From contig JBANSL010000018.1 in NCBI GenBank assembly GCA_037127255.1, forward strand, positions 17,519,175-17,583,174: DNA of 64,000 bases, given 5' to 3'. The DNA is from Persicaria tinctoria. Lineage: Eukaryota > Streptophyta > Magnoliopsida > Caryophyllales > Polygonaceae. Position numbers and translations under genes: made by a program. Under the pieces are notes generated by a model. It searched no databases, was not told the origin of the DNA, and saw nothing but the letters and a program-made list of their open reading frames with translations. Positions 31,601-46,354 of this stretch are shown piece after piece (the first letter of the stretch is position 1; every line of letters starts with the position of its first letter).

Positions 31601-33696
31601 TGTTAAAAAAATAAGCATTCAAATGCACCACTTCAAATAAATTCAATGAACGTAACAACAGATACACAATGTAAATTTATCCATACGTGAGCTCGCAAGT
31701 TGCCTGTGATGTCAATCCTGATATCCTGTATTTTCTCCTCATATTTCCACGATGTGTGACTTCAACCTTGACCCCTCTTAAAGCCTTTTTTATCTAATAA
31801 CAGCAATTGAACCTCAGTCAGGTATTTAAGCTGTATATGTTTTTAAAAACAAATAACAGCAACATATGTTATTAAAAACTATAAATAAATAAAATCAGAG
31901 AAAATTAGATACAAATAATACTGCGGGCTAGGTACAAAGAAATATAGCATGCCATATAAAAAAATAATTAACATAAGTGACACGGACCTTAACACGGTCA
32001 GCATCGGAGAGAGGCCTTGAAACAAGATCCTTGTTCAACAACTTAGCTACAAACTCAATCACAGGCAATGGCTCAATGAATGCCGTTGATGACATGTCTG
32101 CATCAAATAGAAAGGATAAATGGTATACTTTAGCGGGTACCGACAAAAAATCAGTAAATTTATTTAAAAGAAAGCAACACACATAAGTCAACTACTTTAT
32201 ACTGTATTCACTTACCTATGTTCAGCGATAACCCCATTTGAGTTGGGCGTATACTCTGGTAGAAACCACGCCAGCTCTCCAAACCCTCCCCTAATGGCTG
32301 CCTCCGTCCAAGATTAGGGGAATAAAATGAACGGGCAACAGGACAAAACCTGCAGTCATCAATATGATAAGATGCACAGTAAACCCATGATGAAACAGAG
32401 AAGGTACAAACAAAAACTATCAATCAAATGTAAGATAAAACAGCATGACAATACCGAGACGTAGGCAGTTCACGCAGCACAATATCAAGAACCTGGAGAG
32501 CCTCTTGAGGAGCATCAGCCTGCCTACCTTGTAAGAACATCCCTAAATGGTGTAAGTCAACCCTTGCAGCTAACTTGATCACAACATTGAACTCCCGTTC
32601 TCTCCTGCATCAACAAATTAACATCAAGTACTCGTACTCAAAGGTTATAACAGAATGTGACACATGACAAAATAGATCATGTGAAACCTTGGAGCCCCGG
32701 TCCCATCATCCTCGTCAACAAGTGTAATGTTGAACTCGCTTAAAACAAAAGGGAGAGCCCCTGCTGTGTAGAGACTCTTTCTACCATCATAAGCCGGAAG
32801 CCTTCCTCCAAGGTGAGATCCTTGGTACAACCTCACCAACTGTTGCATCACTGCTCGATTAACACCCCTTGATATGACCTCAGGTCTGATAGAAACCTGG
32901 AGAAGATTAGGAGAAAATTCGGTACCTTATAGCACATGAAGAAACACTAATTTATCACATGAGTAAGTAGAAAATACAATGACAAGAACTTGTTGAAAGC
33001 CAGGTAACTCACATCGTACTGGTGTAGATCTTTATCTGGTAACTCAGCAAAGAAGTGATTAGCCTTTACAACACACCTAATACCAATGCTTCCCTTGCCT
33101 GGTCGGGGAGGGAACCTCATTCCCTTGCTACTTATAGGGAGAGGTTGGATAGCTTGAGTAGATGAACCTTCTTCGACATTAAGCTGCTGCATCTGCTGGG
33201 TAATTTGAGAAGGTCCGCCTTGCTCAAGTGTATATGCAGAACTAGTCTCAACCTGAGAATCTGATGGATTCCCATAAGTTAAAGCTTGAGAAGAAAAATC
33301 CCCGGTCATATAGGCCGGAGGAGCTTGGTGCAGATCGGGGACTGGCGATCTCATAGGCCTAGTAGAAAGTCCAGCACCATGGCCACTGCCTCTGCTACTT
33401 CCACCACGGTGCTGAGATGATGCTCCACCATACGATTGCTGTTGAGCTCCCCTGAATTCATACTCAGCAGGTCCAGGACCCCGCTGACCTCTTCCACGCC
33501 CACCACCACGTCGCCCACCACGCCCACCACGCTGAGCTTCTGAGCCCGAACCCCCTCCACCACCTTCATAACCCCCATAAAACTGCTGCTGCATTGGCCG
33601 TTGACCACCTCCACCTCTCCCCCCACCACTACCACCCTGCTGGGAATAAGAGCTCTCTTCATCCGTGGGCTGGTCAGTTCTCTTCTTTCTCACCAT
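25666..33696 (-). CDS. AGO1: ARGONAUTE 1, complete (1062 aa, 21 coding exons)
   Basis: Slicer of the RNA-induced silencing complex; binds miRNAs and cleaves target mRNA. Exons in transcript order: 33013-33696, 32688-32896, 32455-32604, 32216-32349, 31988-32097, 31687-31793, 31400-31535, 31179-31295, 29932-30039, 29757-29828, 28799-28921, 28497-28650, 28156-28415, 27902-28044, 27762-27824, 27602-27665, 27356-27491, 27194-27267, 26963-27057, 26671-26702, 25666-25883; 3189 nt, an exact multiple of three. Features: Gly/Arg/Gln-rich N-terminus after [12 protein letters not shown] region ([12 protein letters not shown]), Mid, then PIWI with catalytic Asp in [20 protein letters not shown], Glu in [12 protein letters not shown], Asp in [13 protein letters not shown] and His in [20 protein letters not shown]; ends KRVMFYC. 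Exon 14 uses donor gtcggt. Introns 8 and 20 carry MITEs. The frame is intact. Confidence 0.96.
26290..26621. mobile_element. PIF/Harbinger-type MITE in AGO1 intron 20
   Basis: Ends gagcatccgcatccc and the inverse type cattgcccatgctc, flanked by TTA on both sides (26287-26289 and 26622-26624), 332 bp. Interior has two related halves with tttcttaactcc. Confidence 0.75.
30569..30803. mobile_element. Stowaway-type MITE in AGO1 intron 8
   Basis: ctccctccatctgccaatac at the left; the right end is its approximate inverse gtattgacggacggagggag; TA flanks both sides, 235 bp. It sits in the largest intron (30040-31178). Confidence 0.88.
33321..33341 (-). promoter_or_regulatory. miR168 target site in AGO1 exon 1
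   Basis: On the mRNA strand the site ends with ctgcaccaagctc and encodes the segment around PDLHQAPP. Against the known miR168 sequence I count complete pairing across the central region, one G:U pair, and mismatches near the two ends. AGO1 homeostasis through miR168 is established for plants; here the site is seen, its use inferred. Confidence 0.85.
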
Positions 33697-34420
33697 TTTT
33701 CAGCAACTGTTAACCAAAGAATCTGTAAATCAGCATTTCCCGCAACCACATACCATCTCAGCTTCTTAAGCAATGTAAATATTTCAACCGCCAAATCCAA
33801 ACTCACAAAGAAAGTCAAAACCAGCACATCCAAACGAACATGTAATCAAACCGAAGATCCGTTAACAGTTACAACACTAAATACAGTCAAAACGAAAAAC
33901 ACGGCTGCGTAAACAGCTACCGAGCAACAAACCAAAAACAGACGCATTAACCACATAGAACTAGTCAAACAACAAAAAAAGGGCCTGGAATCCGGAAAAC
34001 AAGCAACAGATACGGAAAAAAATTAAAGAGATAAAAGAATCCAAAACTCGCAAGGAGACAAACACCTGAAACCCTAACATTCAACAGCAACAACCTCCAA
34101 ACCGAACGAAATCCCAAAAATAAACACACAGAACACTCACCTAGCTGCAATGCAGAGTGTTTCAAGAGATCTACAATCTAAAACGCCGGAAAACAAAAAG
34201 AGAGAGGAAAAACGAACCAGATCACCGCGCAAACCGGACGGATCCAGGCGAGGAAAAGGAAAAAGGCGCTTTCGATCTTCGGCAGAGAGAGCTGCGCTGC
34301 GAGCAAAAGTAGTGCAAGCTCGGAGAAAGAGACAATGGAGGGAGAGAGAGAGAGAGAAAGAGAAATAATGGAGAGAGAGAGGAATCTGAGGCAGGTTTGC
34401 ACTGTGATTGGTGGGGGGTG
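33697..34420 (-). promoter_or_regulatory. AGO1 leader with intron and CT-rich first exon
   Basis: On the minus strand a leader exon with long CT tracts (34320-34390 region) probably ends with gcagctag|gtgagt at 34143. An acceptor aacag precedes 33706, 10 nt before the ATG. A leader intron of about 436 bp follows from this; the transcription start is not visible. Confidence 0.5.
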
Positions 34421-36300
34421 CTTTGGTTTGGTTGGTTGTGTGATTTGGTGGAGGGAGGTGGAATGCAATGCAAATGAGTAAAGCGCACTGCGTCTCGACA
34501 ACAGCGCTGTTCACATGCTTTTGTATTGTGGGAAATCCAGTCCGGTATTTTTTGGTGTTTGTGGGATTTTTGTGACTTGACTTTACTTGACCTCACCAAA
34601 CTCGGTCTCATTTATGGCATCGGTTACAATTTTTTTAAAGTTGCAATCAAATATTGAAAATTTATTTTGCATTAAATTTTTATGCAAGCCCGACTGTGAG
34701 ACTAGGACCGTGTACACAAGTGGACATGCGTTCGTAGTCTATCACACAAGATGAGGAAGTTACGTTTTAAAATCAATTAACATTGTAATAAATAGTGCAC
34801 CGCCTTATATACAAGCTACTAATGCTTGTGACGGAGATAAATAGCATGGTTCACCTCGTAATAAATCCCAAACTTACTAACGGTTAAGGAATTAATTAGA
34901 GTAGTTAAGATTATATTTCTACCTACTTTCTTCATTATCTCGTCATTTGTAATTTAAATATCGAATTGTTACTTAATGAGAACTAACATAATCAAATGAA
35001 TTGTCTTCATGGTATCTGAGCACTCTTAGCTTAACGGTTTTAATCCTCAAAACTAATGGCTTCTGCCTAACCGAAAACGCTTGTAGGACCCAAACCATGT
35101 AGGTCTTTCTTCCTTATTCCCTAACCGCCTACGGGAAATCAAATCTTGGCTTCGGACGTTACAACACCGCTTTCACACTAACCAAAATTTTGACTTTTGC
35201 TAACCCAATTTCGGCCAAAACCATGGCGGTCTTTTATTTTGTTCTTGCTTTTTAGCCAACCACGCGCCACCTCTAGCCGATCACCACCATCACAACAGGG
35301 ACAACTATTGCAATTTTCGGCCTTGTCCGAATATAAAAAAAAAGCTTTTACCGGACCAAATTTCTTGCCCAAAACCCTTCGGCGGTCTTTTCGCTTGAAT
35401 AAAAGAGCCTCGAACCAGAGTCTTTGCTTGTTTAAGAGTGGCGATAGCATTGGGATGGGCCCCGGGTGGGGGAATATGCAAGGAGGTGGGAGAATCAATA
35501 GTGAGAGTACCCATAAGGCCACCAATAGCAGCGCCTTGAACAACGCTAGTGACGGTAACAATGGCGTCTTCAATAGGAAGGGACTATTTGGCGAGCTAGC
35601 CTTTGAAACCGGTTTTAAGCTCCTTGAACTTGGCCTGGATTTCGGCGTTTGGGTTATGGGGAGCACCAAACCCTTGGGGGATTCAACCATCATCATCATG
35701 GCTTCGGTTTCACCTCTTGGTTTTGGGGTTAACCTAGCCAAATTTCCATCCCTTTCATTGTTTTGAAATCTTATGCAACACGCGAGTGTCACCGTGCCAT
35801 CCATTGTCATCATGATCTTGTCCGCTTTCAACACATTTACGTTCCGCTTTCAACTAACCAAAAAAATCATGATCTTGCTTGCACTAACTATCGGCCTAGT
35901 CTGAACCCAACACCGGCTCCGTCTGACTCGTCAACCTTGGCTTGGGCCAACCTAAACATGATCGATGGCCTTTAGTTTTGCACCATTTTTGGAAAACAAC
36001 CAACTATTTGGTACGTTCGCAACTCAACCGAGCACCATCATCGCCCATCGTCCATGTGCTGTTAAAGTGTCCGGATACCCTCCAGCCACATATTTATTGC
36101 CACCTATCTGTTGCTGTGTTTCTTTCCATGTGGTTGAAGATATACAACTTTAGAAACCTTTCTTCGGCTTCGGTTGAAAGAAACCAACGTCTGCTTCATG
36201 TGTTAAACATTAGGCGAGTCTTTAGTGTTCGTCATTTTTTATTTACCTCTAATTTCGACTACGGAGACACCATATTAGTATAATGAGCAAGTACGGGGTG
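34421..36300 (+). other. Possible degenerate Copia-type retrotransposon remnant
   Basis: At 35010-35021 tggtatctgagc differs by one base from TGGTATCAGAGC, the initiator-tRNA primer-binding site of many plant Copia elements, and it follows a CA that could end an LTR. From 35200 to 36250 both strands have open frames of about 190-220 codons without a convincing domain. No second LTR, integrase or reverse transcriptase was found. Low certainty. Confidence 0.3.
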
Positions 36301-37441
36301 TTCCCACGGAGAAACCAGTACTTATGAGAATCGTGCGTAAAATAAAAGATGGGATTTTGATAATTAAAAGTAGACGAAATTAATATGTACAAAGGAGATA
36401 TAAAGATAAAAGAGTGATTTCGCCCACGCATTCATCAGCATTGTTTGGCTTATTGGTCATCGAATTAAACTCAAGTTTGTTATCTTTTCCTAACATATTT
36501 CTCCCATTCTAGTTTGAATATATTAAAGTACAACGATCACAATTAATCCCTTACACTTATATGCAATGAAAACACGGATAAGATTTAACATAAAGATAGC
36601 ACAACGTTCTAAGAATTCGAACATATGAATAACATATATTTTATTAATGTTTAAGACATAGGCCAAACTTCTTACTAATGATATTCACAATCCTAAGAAT
36701 GATACTACCGATTTTACGCAAATTCGATACAATAAAAACCCGATGAGAAAGCGATGAAATCAAGTCGAGCAAGCATGAAAACATCAATAGCATAGATTAA
36801 GCACAAGAAAGTTGAAGAAGATAGAGGGAAACAACTGGATTTAAAATTCATAATTCACTAACCAAGTCTCCGAAAACGTAAGCGAAACAAATGGAAAATT
36901 AGTCACGACTCACCTAGATTTTCTTCTCTTGGATGATTTTTCCTAATTGCTTGCTTGAATTGTTCCCTATAACTCAAGCTAATGAAGTCTTTAAACAGGC
37001 ATAAGGTTGGCCCTATCAAACCCTAGTCGACCTTAAAAGGACAAAATAAAATCTAAATAGATAAAATCTTCTAATAGAATAATCTAAAATGGATAGACTA
37101 TAATCTAAATAGATAGAGTCTTCGAAACCTTGCTGCCCAAGCAAATTGACGGCGCAAAACCCTAAGAGAAATCGACCCTTAAGGATAAGAACAAAGTCCA
37201 AATATAGAATTAACGAAAAAAATATTTAATCCTTTTTTAAAATTTTAATTTTGTTAATAAAATGTGGTTTAAGACCGCATTTCTTTGTCTAATTTGAGTT
37301 TCCCTAATCACACGTAGATTGTTGAAAAATTCCAAATCTCTAAATTTTTCCTATGGGCTTTAGGCCCAAGAGTAATGGGTTTGAAACTGAAACTGAAACT
37401 CAAGGCAAAAGAGGGTCATTGCACATCAAACCCCTCGTACG
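36301..37441. other. Intergenic, no gene seen
   Basis: AT-rich, no coding or structured element recognised except the left target duplication of the following MITE (ctcgtacg, 37434-37441). Confidence 0.6.
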
Positions 37442-37901
37442 TAGAGGTGGCAATCGGGCGGGTCGGATCGGGTTCGGGTTCGGTTAGTCGGGTTTCGGGT
37501 TATTCGGGTTTCGGGTAATTCGGGTTTCGGGTCATTCGGTTTCGGTTAATGTCTAATAATTTGGTCATTTGGTTGGGTCGGGTTCGGGTTTCGGTTATAT
37601 CGGGTTTCGGTTCATTCGGGTTTCGGTTGTCTCGGGTTTCAGTTATTTCAATATTCATTTTGAAAAATTTACTAGAATGTATCTTAAAGTTCGGGTTATA
37701 TCGGGTTTCGGTTGTAACGGGTTCGGGTCTTAATGGGTTTCGGTTGAATCGGGTTCGGTTCATTCGGATTTGGGTGAGTTTCGGTTATCGGTTATTCGGA
37801 TTTCGGGTCCAAAATGGGTCGGGTTGATCGGTGTTCAAAACAATCGGTTCCGGGTCGACCGGATCGGGTTTTCGGGTTCGGGTCGGGTTTTGCCAGCTCT
37901 A
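37442..37901. mobile_element. hAT-type MITE made of CGGGTTTCGG repeats
   Basis: Begins tagaggtggcaa and ends ttgccagctcta (one mismatch between the inverted 12-mers), bounded by a perfect 8-bp duplication ctcgtacg (37434-37441 and 37902-37909). The 460-bp interior is almost entirely variants of tcgggtttcggg/ttcggtt on the plus strand, a strongly strand-biased composition. Confidence 0.92.
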
Positions 37902-37909
37902 CTCGTACG

Positions 37910-38339
37910 CATTAATTAATTTTAAAGAAAGAAAAGAAGTTACTATCAACTCAGTAGGTTTGTTTACAATATACTTATAATTATAATTATTTAAATATTA
38001 CTTAGTTACGGAGTAATTGTTTTTATAACATAGTTAAAATAACATAAATTTTAAATAAGATATGTATTACTAAAATATTATAGATAATTTATCATGAGAT
38101 AAAATAATTAACACTATTTTCGACCAAAAAAATAAAAAAATAACTAACACTATAAAAAGATAAGTATATATTTTTTTTTTTGAAGCTAAAAGATAAGTAT
38201 ATTTTGCGAGTATTAAAATTTATCCTTAACGGCGTAACTTAGCGCCTAACAGTTCAATCTTCTCCGTACGGAGTATTAATTATTCGCCCGGGTTTTCCGT
38301 GGATATGTCAACGTCTTTCACAATCGTAGGCTCAGCGGC
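37910..38339. other. Intergenic, upstream of polyubiquitin
   Basis: AT-rich; no gene. Confidence 0.55.
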
Positions 38340-40237
<1,898 letters not shown>

Positions 40238-40554
40238 GTCATGTCTGGTTTCTGCTGATGTTTTCTGAACTGGGATTCGTTTGTTGAATTTGCCTGTGCC
40301 TTTTTCTTTTCTTGTTTGTGTGATGAAACAATGGAATTTGGAAGTTTGCTATCTGTGGGTTGATCAAGTTTAATGTTGAATAAAGTTGTAAGACATTTGC
40401 TTTAGTAATTTTCGGGTTTTTTTCTACACTTTGCTTCTACTTATAAATAATCCTCTAATGCATTCCATCACAGATTTATAGTTCTGATTGCAAGGTTACA
40501 TTTGGCATATTTCTGAATATATATCTCCGCTGTTGTTTCGTGCACTTGGAACCC

Positions 40555-40762
40555 CCATTCACAGATTTATAGCCTTTGATTTGATTGGGGTAGAAACATT
40601 TTGCAGAAGCAACAACTGAGATTTTCAAAGTTGGTAAAACATTCATTTCGTATGAAGTCCATTCACAGATTTATAGCCTTTGATTTGATTGGGGTAGAAA
40701 CATTTTGCAGAAGCAACAACTGAGATTTTCAAAGTTGGTAAAACATTCATTTCGTATGAAGT
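40555..40762 (+). repeat. Exact 104-bp tandem duplication downstream of polyubiquitin
   Basis: Units 40555-40658 and 40659-40762 show no difference by eye (ccattcacagatttatagcc through ttcgtatgaagt). A very recent event, or an assembly artefact, about 320 bp after the stop codon. Confidence 0.93.
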
Positions 40763-41068
40763 CTTTTTTCTTCTGATATATAATCACCACCCCTCTTTCA
40801 AAAGCTACAAACACGACCTCTGTGATTTTAGGGGCGCTCAAACGCCCTTTTGTTGTAATGGCTACCGGTACAAGTACAAAGAAGGCGTCCATGACCAGGA
40901 ATCCTCTGAACTTGCAAGGTTAATCCTCATAACTTGCGTACAAATAAAGAATAGAACTTGTGGGTTAATTTCTCGTCTCAAAAGCAATCCTTTTTGTGCA
41001 GAAAACTTGCAGTTTCTTCAACTGTCCAAAAAGAAGCACTGCAGAAGGGATTTGGCATATTTCATGAA

Positions 41069-44000
41069 TCATGTTTGCTTCACCTGTAATCACAACAGGA
41101 AAGGTTGATGAAAGCTCACCTTTTGCACATAATAAAACTATTGATAACTGATAAACAATCCCATCCAAGTAATTTGCATCTCATCTCAAGATTCTGAACT
41201 ATTCACCTAGCCCTGATTTCAATAAATCAATGGACAATTTTATTATCTGGGAAAACACTGAATGGGATTAAAACCCACATCTAGGTTAAAAGTATGATAA
41301 CGCAATTTCTTCGGCTGAAACTATTTCAGAAGCAAACTAAGCTCTTTTTTCATCCATTATCTATAAATGGATTGAATGCTACGGTTCAGTTCTGAGTTCA
41401 GATCATTTTTTCGATCAGTTCTGAGTTAGATCAATCTATGAAGAGTATACCTTCTTTAAATAAGTCTTGTGAAGCTTCATAGCACCAATGCAGGCTTTCT
41501 TTGCATCCAAGGTTCCAGTCAAGTCAGTTAGGATCTGTACATACGAACCATGAAGGAAAGAGAAACGGAGTCAAAAGAACTGACAAATGATGTGATAAAA
41601 ACTGTTTTATCTATTCAAGTTGAAGGCAAGCCTGTGTTGCACAGTACATACACTGCAAACCTGAGTTCTATGTTTAGGTGGTTTTGTTGACAGATAGCTT
41701 TGGGACATCACAAGACTGGAGAATAACGCAAGAAAACAAGTACCTTTACAACATCATCAAGACCCCGAGCTTCTGTGAGCAGCTCTGAGCTCTTATATGT
41801 CAAAACGCTGGAAACAACAAAGATAGAGATGGAAAGATGGCGATCTGTTGCTCCATTTTTCACGCTTTCACGCTTATACTTGCCATACTGACGGAATGAT
41901 TTTGCCTTTACTTTGGAACTGTCTTCCATTTCGACAGATTCACCTTGTTCATACATCGAGTAGAGATTGGGATCATATTCTAATGTCCACATCATCTGTG
42001 TGATTACAAACCCAAAACAATTCAGGAGTCGAGAAACCCCCAACAGAACACCATCATGATTCTGGGGATGAGTTAAAAATAATTGAACCATCTCACTCAA
42101 ATAATAAATAATACATCAAAAGTCATACCTCCCAAAGATACAGTGAGTCACAAAATGAGAATTCTCGTCGAAAAAAGACCATAAGCATCCGGATGGCAAA
42201 TAGGTAGTCACCACCGCCAAGAGTTTCTGCTTTCCATTAACAAAAAGGATAATCAGTTGCAGGCAACAAATCACACTGCTGGACACATGAATCGTTGATG
42301 AATGAAACGAAATAGAATATTAACACATTGAATAAACATTTGATCCTTTTGTCTTTTCATTAAGAACAACAGTGGAACTAAAAATACGATGGCAAGTGAA
42401 ACTCACTCATCAACGATTCAGGAACCAGCAGAAAGTATGATAAATTGATAATGAAGGAAAAAGACGGATGTGCGATTGCCATACCTAAATGTTGATGAAG
42501 TTTTGGGTTAATAACTTGAGTCACCGAAGCTAAATTCATGAGCTGTGCCTCCACTCCAACTGTGTTACCATTACATCTAAAATTTCCTCGCTTTAGAATT
42601 TCAAGTAACAAACATAAGAATGATGATATATTTGATCAAAAATAATAAATGCGGAGTAGAAGATAAAGGGTTGAGCTTATTTTCAGGAAAGGGGGGGGGG
42701 CTGTATAGGTCAAAACATAACAGATATTTACCAATCTCCTCATCAAGTGTTCGAAGCACCAAAAAGCATCTGCTTCATTATCAAGGACAATTAACATAGG
42801 GGAGCATAGATCACTCATTCCTACAATTTTCATACAAAACATGTCACTATGCAAGGACCAGAGTCACCGGAAGCAACTAAAGCGAAGTTCATATCATGCT
42901 GACTAAACCTAAGCATATAATACTAAATTACCAATAGTCAATCAAGTAAAACTATAAATTAGTCCACTCTGCCTTGTGTGAACTGTTTTATAATTCATTG
43001 TAAAAAAGCAGCTCTGTATAAAATATTAGATCACATTACAGCAAGTAATGCCTGAACATGACCTGCCTCAATCTGAGAATAGAGGATTTTGGCAAGAAAT
43101 TTTCAAGTTGAAATAACCAAAAGACTGAAATCATATGAACAAAAAATGGTCCAGATTTATAACTATCAAAATCCCTCTTACTGATTACAATGCGAAAGAA
43201 GGTATGGAAATTGAACGCCTATATAGATGAGATGAGATTGGATGATCTCTGGTTAAAACAGAAGAAGGTAATGTTTTCTAACAATGTGGAATACATTTGG
43301 CCCCACAGTGGCCCATTTGAGTCTGACAGATCTAGACCTCTTCATTATCATAAAGTTATGAATCAGAGAATCTAAACTACCTGGCTAGCTGTCAACAAAA
43401 CTATAAGTGTTTTTTTAAGAAGGAAAACTACTGACCTTGACAATAGCCAACATCTTCATCTATCCAAGCATAAATAGCTAAGATATTCCAGAGTTTAGCC
43501 AGGTTTTCTTGCTTTTCATAGAACACTAGGATCCGGTCAGTGCGTATCACATCAAGGCCTTCAAAAAATATTATACAGGATTAGAAGGTTGAAAAATGAA
43601 TATTACAAACACACCTTGTAAGAATAAAACTTAAATGTTGGTTCTTTTCTTTGTCACAAAATAAAGGAACATTTTTTTATTTATCAAACATTAGCATACA
43701 TACTTACCTATTTGATGTAATGTAAGCTTCCACTGTATTATTTTCTGGTTTGTTTCTTTCTCTGTTTCTCGAATGGGTGAACAAGTCCCGTCAGAAGCAG
43801 CTGGTTGTGTAGTATCTCCATTACCAATGTTTGTTTCTTGGACTACTATAGGATCTAGAATAGGCTCGCCTTTTTCTGTGATTACTGGCGCTGTTATATA
43901 TTTACCACTTCCAATTAGCGGAAACATTTGTCTACAAGCCTCTTTCCATTGAGCATACTGAGCCCTAAAATATAAATTCATAAGGGATCAAAAACTGATA

Positions 44001-45118
44001 TACTAATTTCCATCCTGAAAAACAAGTCATCATTACTTGACAACCAAGATCATAGCATTCCTTATCATATGATAGGTAGAGTAAACTGTATGAGGCTATC
44101 AGCAACTATCAACACATATGAGGGAGTATATATTTTGAGTACATGGGTTGGATCGCTACCTTCTGTTTTGCCTTATTTGTGCCCGCTCCTCAAAAGTGCT
44201 ATGGGAGTCATAACAGCCAAGAAGAAATTCCCAAACTTCCCCTCTGATTTGTGGATGGATCCCCTGAAAAGGATGACATCTGCAGTTCAGTCACCACTCT
44301 AAGATGATCCTTTCCCATATAAGCAAATGGATTATTGTTTTGACTAACAAATATCCAACCATGAACCATAAAAGGAATGTACAACATATATAAGCCAAGG
44401 ATACAAAAATTGATATTACTGAATAATGAACTACTATATAAACCAAGGTATAACAAGCTTTGAGCAACAAAATTATAACTATTTTCAATCCTAAATGCAA
44501 GCTCTCGCTGCATTGATGATCTCAACAAACAGAAAGACTTAAGATGAACAAGCATAGAAATTTAGTTTCATAGGCAAAGTCCTTAGCTGAGACTTTGAAT
44601 ATCTTAACAGCTTAATGGAACTTACCCCACGATGAATTCGACCAAGGATCTTGCCAATGTCAAGATAGCCTTCAGGAGAAAATGCAGCCTGCCACTTCCT
44701 CACACTCAATGTTTTCCCAGCCTATAAAACAAATCAAGAGATAGCAAAAGCATCATATCCAACTCAAAATCTCCAGCAGAAAATACCCAATTACTTAAAC
44801 CTAGATCTCCACTCCATAAATCAAATCACCCAATCTCAGTCTCAGATTGCAAAAAAGTCCCAATTTTTATGATAACAGCATAAAAGTAGCTTCATAGGAA
44901 ATGAATCAGCAAAAATTTAAGCTCATTAGTTCATGCCCCTTACATTCAATCAGGATCTAGGTAAAATTTCAAACAGAAAAGTAATGATGAAAGACAAAGA
45001 ATTGCGAGAATTTGCAGCAAACCTTGATTCTGAATTTGGTTTCAGGAAGATCCGCAGATCCAGATTTGACCATGTAATACGAGTCTGCAGGTTCACCAGC
45101 ACTACCACAACACTTCAT
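41069..45118 (-). CDS. RabGAP/TBC domain protein (439 aa, 11 coding exons)
   Basis: GTPase-activating protein for Rab GTPases, acting in vesicle traffic. Exons in transcript order: 45023-45118, 44626-44721, 44160-44263, 43708-43964, 43436-43558, 42732-42820, 42485-42590, 42129-42226, 41744-41995, 41451-41534, 41069-41083; 1320 nt in frame. N-terminus MKCCGSAGEPADSYYMVKSG, then KTLSVRKWQAAFSPEGYLDI, TBC start GIHPQIRGEVWEFLLGCYD, QYAQWKEACRQMFPLIGSGK, the Arg-finger box HQIGLDVIRTDR (IxxDxxR, Arg about residue 189) and the Gln-finger VGYCQGM (Gln about 225), then DAFWCFEHLMRRLRGNFRC and MMWTLEYDPNLYSMYEQGES. Both fingers are present, so it should be an active GAP. The last exon (VKQT) is only 15 nt and is the least certain. 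A longer upstream Met exists at 45181, but relatives favour a short N-terminus. Confidence 0.93.
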
Positions 45119-45839
45119 GATAGCACCAATGAAACCCCACAAACAAAAGCCAAAACTTCCCCAGAAACTAACAAAACCCACGATTAAAAGAGGCCTATTT
45201 CCTATTCTGGACTAAATTTATGTTCCCAGCAGCAGCACTTGAACTGGATCTGACGGAGCTTCAGAGAATGATGTAGGTTAGGTGGAGGAGAAGTTGAATG
45301 GTTTGAATTCGAGTCCAAAGAGGAGCAAAGGTGAGGACTTCTAAACTGGGAAAGAAATTGTAAAATAGACAGTATTTTTCTTTCTTGGAAACCAATAGCT
45401 TTTCTGGTAAGCACTTTCTTTACTTGCGCCTTTTTTTCCTTGAAGGGTGGCTTTAAGGTGGGCATGTCATCATAATGGACCTCGTGGAGTCAAGCACTCA
45501 AGCTGTCAAGGTATGGGCTCTAAATCTCTAATGGCATTTGTAAATACAAAACTTCATGTTTTCATTTCCATAATTTTGAATTTATTGTTGTGTTTAAGAA
45601 ATAAAAATGATCAGGCCAGCCTTATCTAGACAGGAGTGTCAAATTCAAGCACTTTGAAAATATATTAGGGGATTTTGTTTATTAGGTTAATATGTATTTA
45701 TATCTTCTTTTTTTTGGGTGAAAATATGTATTTATATCTCAACCATATAAAATAATTTAAAATATGTTAGTATTTATGTCTTATGTTTTGGGATATAATT
45801 TATAGTAGTATCTTTATAAACGGGGTTACTAACGTTTAG
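45119..45839. other. Intergenic, leader/promoter of the TBC gene
   Basis: The part next to 45118 should hold the leader and promoter of the minus-strand TBC gene. No other feature recognised. Confidence 0.5.
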
Positions 45840-46354
45840 AAACGTTATAACGAATTCCATTTTTTACATTTTAAAACATAAAATAAAAACATCATAATTT
45901 TCAAGTTATTTTTCTCTGTCCTTTACGAGCAATCATTTTGACTATATTTGGCCTATATTTAAAAAAAATGTAAATTTTATTTTTGGTTATTTTAAGTAAA
46001 AATATCAAATTGTTGATATTGAGTATTTTATAATATTTGACATTTAATATAGAAGGGTGTGCTTATAATTTAACGTAAAGTTAACATATATGGAGTATTT
46101 TTCAAAATGCTTTGAGAATGGATAAAATTATAAAATTAAGTACAAGATTCTTAGATGAGTGGAAGATATATAATTTTTTTTTGGATAAAAATGGTACTCC
46201 CTCCTATCATAAATATAGGATATTTTAGAAGTAATATTTTAATATCAATGTAAGATGTTTTAGATTTTGTAAGCGACGATTAGAAATGATTTGTATGAAT
46301 TTTATTTTTAAATAATTTTAATTGGTTATAGAGAATAGTAATGATTTAAAAAAT
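45840..46354 (+). repeat. 0.5-kb block duplicated at 52310-52830
   Basis: Shares long runs with 52310-52830 in the same orientation (tcataattttcaagttattt-like start, gagcaatcattttgactata, ttgagaatggataaaattat, gtactccctcctatcataaa). The left copy stops at 46354 inside a MITE that is complete in the right copy. Confidence 0.9.

Noticed and set aside
35178..35834. Overlapping open frames of 189 and 218 codons on opposite strands
   Set aside because: No recognisable domain, low-complexity Pro/Leu or Ser/Asn content, and neither has splice or promoter context; kept only as a possible retrotransposon remnant.
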